From: Bacteroidota bacterium
Lineage (GTDB): Bacteria; Bacteroidota; Bacteroidia; Chitinophagales; Chitinophagaceae
Assembly: GCA_023429365.1 (NCBI GenBank)
Contig: JAEYVW010000395.1
Coordinates: 1 to 7,794 of the forward strand
Reading direction: 5' to 3'
DNA length: 7,794 nucleotides
The notes below the pieces were generated by a model. The model saw only the letters and a list, made by a program, of their open reading frames with translations, did no database searches and was not told where the DNA came from. The translations under genes were made by a program, and so were the position numbers. Positions 1-6,155 of the stretch are shown piece after piece (position 1 is the first letter of the stretch; every line of letters begins with the position of its first letter).

Positions 1-1352
1 TGGAAGATCCACTGGAGCAGGATACGATAAGATCAATAAGTTGTATCAAAAAAATTCAGGAGTATAATGGGTCTGATGGCTGCAACAGGTATGTGATCAG
101 TCATTGTTATAGTGCCCTGAATGCATTAGAGGTGTATAGCCTGTTTATTTTGAGTGGGTGGCAACCTGCGGAGATTAATGTTGATATTGTTCCTTTATTT
201 GAAACGATTGATGACCTTAATGCAGCAGCCGATGTGATGCGGACGTTGTATACCAACCCGGTTTATAAGCAACATCTCCAGCGTAGGAAAAATCGTCAGA
301 CTATTATGCTTGGCTTTTCTGATGGAACCAAAGATGGCGGCTACCTGATGGCCAACTGGGGAATTTATAAAGCCAAGGAGAAACTTACGGCGGTGTCGCG
401 GGAATGTGGCGTTGATGTCGTGTTTTTTGACGGCCGGGGTGGTCCTCCCTCCAGGGGCGGAGGTAAGACCCACAAGTTTTACGCATCGATGGGACAAAAT
501 ATTTCCAATGAGGAGATACAGCTGACTATCCAGGGTCAAACTGTTAGTTCCAATTTTGGCACTATCGACTCTGCACAGTTCAATATGGAGCAACTACTCA
601 ACGCGGGTATAACCAACGACCTTTTTTCGGAGTTGGAAAACACTTTTACAAAAGAGGAGGACCAGCTATTGCAGGAGCTCTCTGAGCTTTCTTACGACGT
701 GTACAAAAAATTACGCGATCATCCCTATCTCGCCGATTACCTCTTGCAGGCAAGCCCTTTGCGTTTTTATAGTGAGACGAATATTGGCAGCCGACCTGCT
801 AAGCGAGGCAGCTCTTCAGGGTTAACCTTAAAGGATCTTCGTGCCATTCCGTTTGCCGGTTCATGGAGCCAGCTCAAACAAAATGTAACCGGGTTTTATG
901 GTGTAGGATCGGCGTTGAAAAAAATAGAGGAGCAGGGCAAGTTCCAGGCGGTAAAGGATCTCTATAAAAATTCACTTTTCTTCAAAACCCTGCTTGATAA
1001 TTGTGAAATGGCGATGATGAAATCGTATTTTCCATTGACTTCTTACCTGAATAAGCATAAACAGTTTGGAGAGCTCTGGCAGATGATCTACGATGAATAT
1101 GAACTGACCAGGCAATACCTCACCAAGCTGTCGGGGCATAGCGAACTGATGGCCGATTACCCCGTTGACCAGCTTTCTATCCAGATGCGGGAAAGGATCG
1201 TATTGCCACTACTTACGATTCAGCAATATGCATTGACCAAGATCCGCGAAATGGAAGAACAATTAGTAACGGCGCCTATCAAGGAAACCTATGAGAAACT
1301 AGCCATGCGTTGTTCTTTTGGTATTATCAATGCAGGAAGGAATTCAGCGTAA
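1..1352 (+). CDS. ppc: phosphoenolpyruvate carboxylase, C-terminal part (5' truncated by window edge)
   Basis: This cytoplasmic enzyme carboxylates phosphoenolpyruvate with bicarbonate to oxaloacetate, refilling the TCA cycle. The reading frame is open from base 3, well before the GTG at 93, which is internal (frame reads ...NRYVISHCYSALNA), so the gene starts outside the window. About 450 residues remain of a family usually near 850-950. Visible family blocks are VPLFETIDDL, the Lys loop GFSDGTKDGG, the glycine-rich FDGRGGPPSRGGG, GSRPAKR and LRAIP. By eye-alignment to the E. coli enzyme, the aspartate-inhibition residues appear kept: Arg at 453-455, Lys at 1020-1022, Arg at 1188-1190 and the C-terminal Asn at 1341-1343. 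Two oddities: the loop His (E. coli His579) is Asp (codon 429-431), and the usual terminal RNTG/QNTG is RNSA. The gene converges on the porin gene and ends before a strong hairpin. The family call is secure; catalytic activity is inferred. Confidence 0.95.
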   Translation, partial: EDPLEQDTIRSISCIKKIQEYNGSDGCNRYVISHCYSALNALEVYSLFILSGWQPAEINVDIVPLFETIDDLNAAADVMRTLYTNPVYKQHLQRRKNRQTIMLGFSDGTKDGGYLMANWGIYKAKEKLTAVSRECGVDVVFFDGRGGPPSRGGGKTHKFYASMGQNISNEEIQLTIQGQTVSSNFGTIDSAQFNMEQLLNAGITNDLFSELENTFTKEEDQLLQELSELSYDVYKKLRDHPYLADYLLQASPLRFYSETNIGSRPAKRGSSSGLTLKDLRAIPFAGSWSQLKQNVTGFYGVGSALKKIEEQGKFQAVKDLYKNSLFFKTLLDNCEMAMMKSYFPLTSYLNKHKQFGELWQMIYDEYELTRQYLTKLSGHSELMADYPVDQLSIQMRERIVLPLLTIQQYALTKIREMEEQLVTAPIKETYEKLAMRCSFGIINAGRNSA

Positions 1353-1400
1353 TGAGGTACTTAATGTAAGGGAACATTTACCAGGATAAGTCGTAATTTA

Positions 1401-1449
1401 AAATACCAAGCCAGGCATTGCAAATGCAAGCCTGGCTTGATTTTATTTA
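1401..1449. terminator. bidirectional rho-independent terminator between convergent ppc and porin genes
   Basis: A perfect 10-bp stem pairs CAAGCCAGGC (1407-1416) with GCCTGGCTTG (1430-1439). It continues as a 4-bp TTGC/GCAA stem across one bulged A and closes on an AAAT loop. A T-rich tract follows on the + strand (1440-1449), and the A-rich stretch just before the stem gives a weaker T-rich tract on the - strand. It lies 55 bases after the ppc stop and about 35 bases beyond the porin stop, as expected for a terminator shared by two convergent genes. Confidence 0.88.
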
Positions 1450-1474
1450 GGGTGCAGTGTTTTTTCTTGTCGAA

Positions 1475-2560
1475 CTAGAAAGAGTAAATAGCTGCAAACA
1501 GGAAATTTCCCATCGATTTTGACGCGGCTCCGTCCTTGTCGACAAAAATATTCTCACTACCATTATCAAACCTTATTTCAGGTATAAATGTGAAACCACC
1601 TTTCTTAAAATTGGCTGATAGTGTTGTTGAGAAAATGCTTCCACCGACAGGTGCACCGCTATAGACCTTCAATTGGTCTTTATCGCTAAAAATTTCACCT
1701 CTCAGTGTTAGTCCAAACCAGGGCTGGGGATCAAAATTGAGATATAATGCCGACCCCCACCAGTTGAGCGCATCCAGGTTTTTCACACCGTCCCATGCTT
1801 TTATCGAAGCATATGAACCATTATAGCCAATGCTGAATTTATCGCTTATTTTGGCTGTAACGACCGCATCCACCTGTGCAGATTTGGAAGTGTCAGGTGC
1901 CTGGCCGGAAACAAAGTTTAAATAAAGGCTGACGTTGTCTGATGCTGCAAGGCCATACTGTGCAAGAAAGAATTTTTTATTGATCTGGTCGGAAGGAGGT
2001 ATGCGATAGTCGGTCGCATTGGCGATTCCGAGCATCAGGCTATGTTTGTCTTTGGATATTGCAGCTTTGAAACCCGTGTGTGAAAACGGCCCGTTGGTAA
2101 ACATATAGGACATACTGTAATTGCGATTGTATTGGGGGTCCAGTACTTCATACCCAACATGGGTTCCCCAGGTACCGAGGCTGAAAGTGAGCCAGTCGGT
2201 AGGAGAGTAGGTTACATACAGTTGCTTGATGGCCTGAGTTATTCCGTCGTCAGCATAGGAGAAGTCACGGGCCCGGGGTCCAAATCCCAGGTCAGCAACG
2301 GCACCGATCTTTTCGCCATTATGTTCAAATTTCACACTTGCCATACCCAGGGCAAATGAATTGTGGGTTTGGGTAAAGCTGGTAAATGTATTTGAGGCTG
2401 TTTTTGCAAAATCATACTTGTAGTAACCATCAACCGAACCGGAAATTGTCAGGGCTGGTTCCTTCGCCTCCGTGGAATCCTGGGCTCGTAACGAATTGGA
2501 GAATGCGAGTAAGATAAGTGCAGTGACTGCAAATGCAGCAATTAGTTTTTTTCGTAACAT
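1475..2560 (-). CDS. outer-membrane beta-barrel porin, OmpL-like/BBP2 type
   Basis: This is a probable outer-membrane channel of 361 residues. It opens with a signal peptide (MLRKK, hydrophobic core about residues 7-20, likely cleavage after SLRA near residue 26). The rest alternates short aromatic/hydrophobic beta-strand segments with polar turns, has no hydrophobic helix, and ends in Phe (AAIYSF), the usual C-terminal signal for outer-membrane barrel assembly. The block at about residues 137-164 (GYEVLDPQYNRNYS, then FTNGPFSHTG) resembles the conserved core of the OmpL-like beta-barrel porin-2 family. The gene follows amtB on the same strand after 114 bp, so it may be cotranscribed and serve passage of ammonium or other small nitrogen compounds; that substrate is inferred from neighbourhood only. 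The ATG at 2560 is chosen because it gives a complete signal peptide. No clear ribosome binding site precedes it, and a TGTAATTACA palindrome abuts it. Class is fairly sure, substrate unknown. Confidence 0.85.
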   Translation of the reverse strand: MLRKKLIAAFAVTALILLAFSNSLRAQDSTEAKEPALTISGSVDGYYKYDFAKTASNTFTSFTQTHNSFALGMASVKFEHNGEKIGAVADLGFGPRARDFSYADDGITQAIKQLYVTYSPTDWLTFSLGTWGTHVGYEVLDPQYNRNYSMSYMFTNGPFSHTGFKAAISKDKHSLMLGIANATDYRIPPSDQINKKFFLAQYGLAASDNVSLYLNFVSGQAPDTSKSAQVDAVVTAKISDKFSIGYNGSYASIKAWDGVKNLDALNWWGSALYLNFDPQPWFGLTLRGEIFSDKDQLKVYSGAPVGGSIFSTTLSANFKKGGFTFIPEIRFDNGSENIFVDKDGAASKSMGNFLFAAIYSF

Positions 2561-2570
2561 TGTAATTACA
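2561..2570. promoter_or_regulatory. perfect 10-bp palindrome abutting the porin start codon
   Basis: TGTAATTACA is its own reverse complement and touches the ATG of the porin gene. It could be a protein-binding half-site pair or chance in AT-rich DNA. It lies where a ribosome would bind, so a bound protein or a fold there could affect expression. No second copy was noticed in this window. Confidence 0.2.
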
Positions 2571-2585
2571 TTTTAGATGTTAAGG

Positions 2586-2657
2586 AAGGGCACAGCAGGT
2601 ATAATCTTTTGCGAGAAGTTTATACCATTTGATCTGTGCCTTTTCTGCTATAAAAGG
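2586..2657 (-). promoter_or_regulatory. structured amtB-porin spacer: long interrupted hairpin plus overlapping small hairpin
   Basis: Within the 114-bp spacer, AAGGGCACAG (2586-2595) pairs with CTGTGCCTTT (2634-2643), including one G-U pair. Inside it GGTATAA (2598-2604) pairs with TTATACC (2620-2626). A second stem, CCTTTT (2639-2644) with AAAAGG (2652-2657), uses part of the same outer arm, so the two folds exclude each other. On the - strand the long hairpin lies after the amtB stop and before the porin start. It is followed by CCTTCCTTAAC and not by a clean T run, so it looks more like a leaky terminator, processing site or mRNA stabiliser than a full terminator. The role is inferred. 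Confidence 0.5.
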
Positions 2658-2674
2658 GTTAAGGCTGGAGACAA

Positions 2675-4066
2675 TTACTCAGCAAGCGTTTTTTCTTCTA
2701 CTGTGCCATTGTTGTGAACCAGTAAAGTACCCTGCAGGTATTTTTCGTTATGCTGGGTAGCATCCAGTCCCTCGGCTTCTTCGGCCTGTGTAACGCGCAT
2801 AGGCAATACCAGGTTGATCACTTTGAAAATGATAAACGATACGGTAAAGCTATAAGCTACTGCTACCACCATTCCTACGAGCTGGATTGGGAACTGGGAT
2901 GGGAATAGTGCCGTTTCGCCAGGTTTTACCATACTGAAAACACCGGTGAGCAGCATACCCGTAATACCACCGATACCATGACAGGCGAAGACATCGAGGG
3001 GATCATCCAGTTTGGTCTTGTGCTTGAGGAATTCAGCGACAAGATTGGATATAATGGCGGCAGTAAAGCCGATAAACAATGCATGGGGCACGCCTACAAA
3101 ACCTGCAGCGGGGGTAATAGCTACGAGGCCGACTACAGCACCAATACAAAAACCGAGTACCGATGGTTTTTTTCCACGGATCACATCGAGGAACATCCAG
3201 GAAAGACCTGCTGCGGCGGCAGCTGTATTAGTGGTGGCAAATGCATAAACACCAAGCGAGCCTGCACCTACTGCGCTGCCGGCATTAAATCCAAACCAGC
3301 CAAACCAAAGTAGACCGGTTCCGATCAAAACATAAGGGATATTGGCAGGTGAAGCTACCGTGGTTGATTTACGTGGCTTTAAAACCAATGCACCAGCCAG
3401 AGCTGCCATACCAGCGGAAATATGCACAACTGTGCCACCCGCGAAGTCCTGGACACCCCAACCAGCCATAAGTCCATCGGGATGCCATGCCATATGTGCC
3501 AGGGGAGCATAAACCAATATACCGAACAGCACTATAAATAACGTGTACGAACTAAAACGGATCCTTTCTGCGACCGCTCCCACAACCAGGCCTGGAGTGA
3601 TGATGGCGAACATTAATTGGAAGAAAGCGAACAAGGGTAAAGGTATTGTAGCTGCAAGTGGCCAGGGCTCGCCTTCTATCACACCTTTAAAGAATAGAAA
3701 GGTGGAAGGGTCACCGATAAAACCACCAATAGATTTGCCAAAGCAAAGGCTGAATTGAATTACGACCCATAAGATGGAAATGATTCCGGCCGAAACCGTG
3801 CTCTTTATCATGGTCGACAAAACATTCTTCCGACCAACCATTCCACCATAAAAGAATGCAAGCGCAGGGGTCATCAGGAACACAAAGGCGCAGGACACCA
3901 GCATCCAGGCGATATCGCCACTATCATAGACATATTTCGGTGATCCATCTTCACCGGTTACGGTTGCCGGATCAAACGCAACCGCCGGGCTCATAAAGAT
4001 TGCTGCTGTTGCAATAAAAAGCAAGATTAGGAAAGGAGCTACCTGTTTCACGGTTTTAGTACTCAT
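2675..4066 (-). CDS. amtB: ammonium transporter, Amt/MEP/Rh family
   Basis: This inner-membrane channel protein takes up ammonium. Its 463 residues match the family in length, with about 11 membrane helices after a likely cleavable signal peptide (cut near AVA, residue 30). The pore residues are all present: twin histidines H215 (in DFAGGTVVHISAG, the family signature) and H363 (FACHGIGG), D207, the phenylalanine gate F153 and F260, and the recruitment-site W194 and S264. The tail RVTQAEEAEGLD...H.E.Y keeps the pattern that in E. coli AmtB contacts the P-II protein GlnK. About 20 further residues follow (LQGTLLV...LAE), longer than the E. coli tail. No glnK lies next to it: the downstream neighbour is the porin gene and the upstream side is non-coding for 534 bp. 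The ATG at 4066 starts a good signal peptide; no clear Shine-Dalgarno precedes it. Regulation probably lies in the AT-rich DNA upstream. Confidence 0.97.
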   Translation of the reverse strand: MSTKTVKQVAPFLILLFIATAAIFMSPAVAFDPATVTGEDGSPKYVYDSGDIAWMLVSCAFVFLMTPALAFFYGGMVGRKNVLSTMIKSTVSAGIISILWVVIQFSLCFGKSIGGFIGDPSTFLFFKGVIEGEPWPLAATIPLPLFAFFQLMFAIITPGLVVGAVAERIRFSSYTLFIVLFGILVYAPLAHMAWHPDGLMAGWGVQDFAGGTVVHISAGMAALAGALVLKPRKSTTVASPANIPYVLIGTGLLWFGWFGFNAGSAVGAGSLGVYAFATTNTAAAAAGLSWMFLDVIRGKKPSVLGFCIGAVVGLVAITPAAGFVGVPHALFIGFTAAIISNLVAEFLKHKTKLDDPLDVFACHGIGGITGMLLTGVFSMVKPGETALFPSQFPIQLVGMVVAVAYSFTVSFIIFKVINLVLPMRVTQAEEAEGLDATQHNEKYLQGTLLVHNNGTVEEKTLAE

Positions 4067-4142
4067 AATCAGATGCGAGTTTAAATATTAATAAAAATTG
4101 TTATACAGCAATCGTATTCCTAAATTAGACTTTTTTGGATAT

Positions 4143-4173
4143 AAAATATACTAATGTTAAAAAAATATTGAAA
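4143..4173 (-). promoter_or_regulatory. candidate Bacteroidota-type promoter for amtB
   Basis: On the - strand, TTTC (4173-4170) stands 19 bases before TATATTTT (4150-4143). This is close to the Bacteroidota consensus TTTG-N19-TAnnTTTG: three of four fixed bases in the first box, and the second differs only at its final G. A start near 4136 would give a leader of about 70 bases. The surrounding DNA is so AT-rich that such matches arise easily by chance. Confidence 0.27.
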
Positions 4174-4490
4174 ATGTTTATAAAAAATGACTAAAAACGT
4201 TAAAATAATATATATATAAATAATTATAATATATTTGAAAGTATACAAATCCTGAAGCGCCATGCCCTGAGATATTAATATTTGGTTGATTAAAAGGGTG
4301 TTAGTGCTTAGCTGACGCTAGCTGGCAAAGTGGTTTCGTGGCAAATCGCTTGAGAAGGCATTGATACAGTGTGAAATAAAGTAATATAGGGTCAATCTAA
4401 TCAGTTATATAATTTGGTAATGGCATTTGAAGTTGGCATCTTACTTTGACCAACGGATTTAATTTCAGGAAACCGGGAAGAACATCCTAC

Positions 4491-4539
4491 AAATAAAAAA
4501 AGGTTGTCTCAGAAGAAAAAGATTTCCTGGAACAACCTT
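4491..4539 (-). terminator. rho-independent terminator of gltBD
   Basis: AAGGTTGT (4500-4507) pairs perfectly with ACAACCTT (4532-4539). A further CAG/CTG pairing lies inside, across a small mismatch, with an A-rich loop. Read on the - strand, the stem is followed by a TTTTTTATTT tract (complement of 4491-4500), the classic intrinsic terminator form. It lies about 60 bases past the gltD stop. A T6 run on the + strand side (4542-4547) could make it work both ways, but no + strand gene enters it. Confidence 0.88.
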
Positions 4540-4600
4540 AGTTTTTTGTACAGAGGAATTTTTATGTTACGTTTTTTCCCGGCACAACCTTAACCGATCA

Positions 4601-6109
4601 TCAAAGCGAAGCAACCTGTAGCATGGTATCTTTTCTTTCTAGTACCGAGGTGCCGTTGCATAGAAACTCATCCACTTTACGGGCGCATTCCCGACCTTCA
4701 CTGATAGCCCAGACAACAAGCGACTGACCGCGACGGGCATCGCCTGCTACAAATATTTTAGGAAGACTGGTTTGATATTCTTTTTCGGAGGCCTTTACAT
4801 TTCCTCTTTCGTCTTTTTCGATTTCAAGTTGATCTATTAAACCGGCATGTTGAGTATGTACAAAACCCATAGCTAGCAAGGCCAGTTCGCAGGGTAGTTC
4901 TCTCTCCGAACCGGGGCGTTCCTCAAATCTCGCCGGACGACCATCGCCAGAAGCTTTCCATTCGAGGTCCACGACCTTAAGGGCTTTTAGATTCCCATTT
5001 CCATCGCTTACAAATTCTTTCGTCGCGATCGACCATTGCCGTTCACAACCCTCTTCATGTGATGAGGTGGTTTTAAGGACCATTGGATAAGTAGGCCAGG
5101 GCATCAGGGATGTTCTTTCGGAAGGTGGTTTTGGCAGAAGTTCAAACTGCGTGACGGATATGGCATCATGGCGATTGGAAGTCCCCACACAGTCTGATCC
5201 GGTATCACCGCCACCAATGACAACCACGTTCTTTCCTTTGGCAATAATATTTTCATCATGAATATTACTTTCAATATTCGCAAATGCCAATGGATCGAGA
5301 CCGGCGTTGCGTTTGTTTTGCTGTTTTAAGAACTGCATGGCAAAATAGACACCTTTCAGATCACGGCCCGGGATTTCGAGGTTGCGTGGAATAGTAGAAC
5401 CTGTAGCCAATACGATAGCATTGTATTCGCGAAGCAGATCATTCACGTGGATATTGATACCCACATTGGCATGACAGACAAAATTGATCCCTTCTTCTTC
5501 CATCAGTTTTATCCTGCGGTTCACTACCCATTTCTCAAGTTTGAAATCAGGTATACCATATTGTAATAAGCCACCGGGTTTATCATCCCGTTCGAATACC
5601 GTAACCGTATGACCTGCGTAGTTCAATTGTGCTGCGGCCGCCAACCCGGCAGGTCCCGAACCGATTACAGCCACTTTTTTACCTGATTGCAGGTTTGGTT
5701 TACGCGGCTTCACAAAACCTTTTTCAAACGCGATTTCGATGATATGTTTTTCAATTTCCTCGATCGCAACAGGAGGTTGATTTATTCCGAGTACACATGC
5801 CGACTCGCAGGGTGCGGGGCATATACGTCCCGTGAACTCAGGAAAATTATTCGTAGAAACAAGCACATCATATGCTTCTTTCCAGTCCTTACGATATACC
5901 GCGTCATTGAATTCGGGAATAACATTACCGAGCGGGCAGCCGCTATGACAAAATGGTACGCCACAATTCATACACCTCGCGGCCTGCTCATTGAGTTTAT
6001 CATCACTGAATTTTTCAACAAACTCCTGGTAATGACGCAGCCTTTCTTTTACCGGCACTTTGCCCGGCAGCTCTCTTGTAAACTCTTTAAACCCTGTTGG
6101 TTTGCCCAT
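4601..6109 (-). CDS. gltD: glutamate synthase small (beta) subunit
   Basis: This subunit takes electrons from NAD(P)H through FAD and iron-sulfur clusters to the large subunit, which makes glutamate from 2-oxoglutarate and glutamine. Its 502 residues match the family. The N-terminal ferredoxin-like part has C46, C49, C54 and C58 (CMNCGVPFCHSGC), then C97, C101 and C105 (CPAPCESAC), for 4Fe-4S clusters. The FAD-binding fold starts at VIGSGPAGLAAA (148-159), followed by the ERDDKPGGLLQYGIP block. The pyridine nucleotide fold is at VVIGGGDTGSDC (296-307), and the second FAD motif is FVAGDARRG (453-461). A tail of about 15 residues after KVDEFL (to LQVASL) is slightly longer than in E. coli. It lies 46 bp after gltB on the same strand and is closed by a terminator, so the two form an operon. 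The ATG at 6109 starts the typical MGKPTGF. The alternative, a stand-alone homologous oxidoreductase, is excluded by adjacency to gltB. Confidence 0.97.
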   Translation of the reverse strand: MGKPTGFKEFTRELPGKVPVKERLRHYQEFVEKFSDDKLNEQAARCMNCGVPFCHSGCPLGNVIPEFNDAVYRKDWKEAYDVLVSTNNFPEFTGRICPAPCESACVLGINQPPVAIEEIEKHIIEIAFEKGFVKPRKPNLQSGKKVAVIGSGPAGLAAAAQLNYAGHTVTVFERDDKPGGLLQYGIPDFKLEKWVVNRRIKLMEEEGINFVCHANVGINIHVNDLLREYNAIVLATGSTIPRNLEIPGRDLKGVYFAMQFLKQQNKRNAGLDPLAFANIESNIHDENIIAKGKNVVVIGGGDTGSDCVGTSNRHDAISVTQFELLPKPPSERTSLMPWPTYPMVLKTTSSHEEGCERQWSIATKEFVSDGNGNLKALKVVDLEWKASGDGRPARFEERPGSERELPCELALLAMGFVHTQHAGLIDQLEIEKDERGNVKASEKEYQTSLPKIFVAGDARRGQSLVVWAISEGRECARKVDEFLCNGTSVLERKDTMLQVASL

Positions 6110-6115
6110 TATACT

Positions 6116-6151
6116 AATTTGAAAAAATTTAAGAATTTGAAAATTTGAAAA
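6116..6151. repeat. short AATTTGAA repeats filling the gltB-gltD spacer
   Basis: Four units of about 8 bp run together: AATTTGAA at 6116-6123, then AA, the degenerate AATTTAAG at 6126-6133, and AATTTGAA at 6134-6141 and 6142-6149 followed by AA. They occupy nearly all of the 46-bp spacer, which has neither a ribosome binding site consensus nor a stem-loop. The tract could help translation start on gltD through an A/T-rich unstructured leader, or be a slippage-prone tract whose length varies between strains. Confidence 0.7.
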
Positions 6152-6155
6152 TGTA

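Larger units (their letters stand above)
4067..4600. other. 534-bp non-coding region between gltD end and amtB start
   Basis: No convincing gene is present on either strand. The part next to amtB (about 4081-4240) is extremely AT-rich, with 21 G or C in 160 bases by my count, and includes an ATATATATAT run near 4208-4218. The middle (about 4250-4490) has ordinary base composition. It carries only short direct repeats, TGGCAAA at 4323-4329 and 4339-4345 and TGGCAT at 4421-4426 and 4434-4439, and stops in all frames. The right part holds the gltBD terminator. The region probably contains the amtB promoter and its control sites. Confidence 0.75.

Noticed and set aside
93..95. GTG as the start codon of the PEP carboxylase gene
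   Set aside because: The same frame is open back to base 3 with plausible family sequence, and a start here would remove about half of the enzyme; the gene is cut by the window edge.
2978..3313. Open frames on the + strand opposite amtB
   Set aside because: They are antisense shadows of a well-conserved transporter gene and show no family resemblance of their own.
4094..4120. Possible sigma-54 promoter (GG...GC) upstream of amtB, as in enteric bacteria
   Set aside because: The only GG and GC pair seen on the - strand is one base too close and lacks the TGGCAC/TTGCA context.
4120..4263. A 47-codon ORF on the - strand upstream of amtB encoding a hydrophobic Ile/Tyr/Phe-rich peptide
   Set aside because: It runs through the extremely AT-rich block, where such codons arise by composition alone, and it has no ribosome binding site or recognisable family.
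4500..4515. AGGTTGTCTCAGAAG resembles the terminal inverted repeat of some insertion sequences
   Set aside because: It is one arm and loop of the gltBD terminator hairpin; there is no transposase, matching second end or target duplication in the window.
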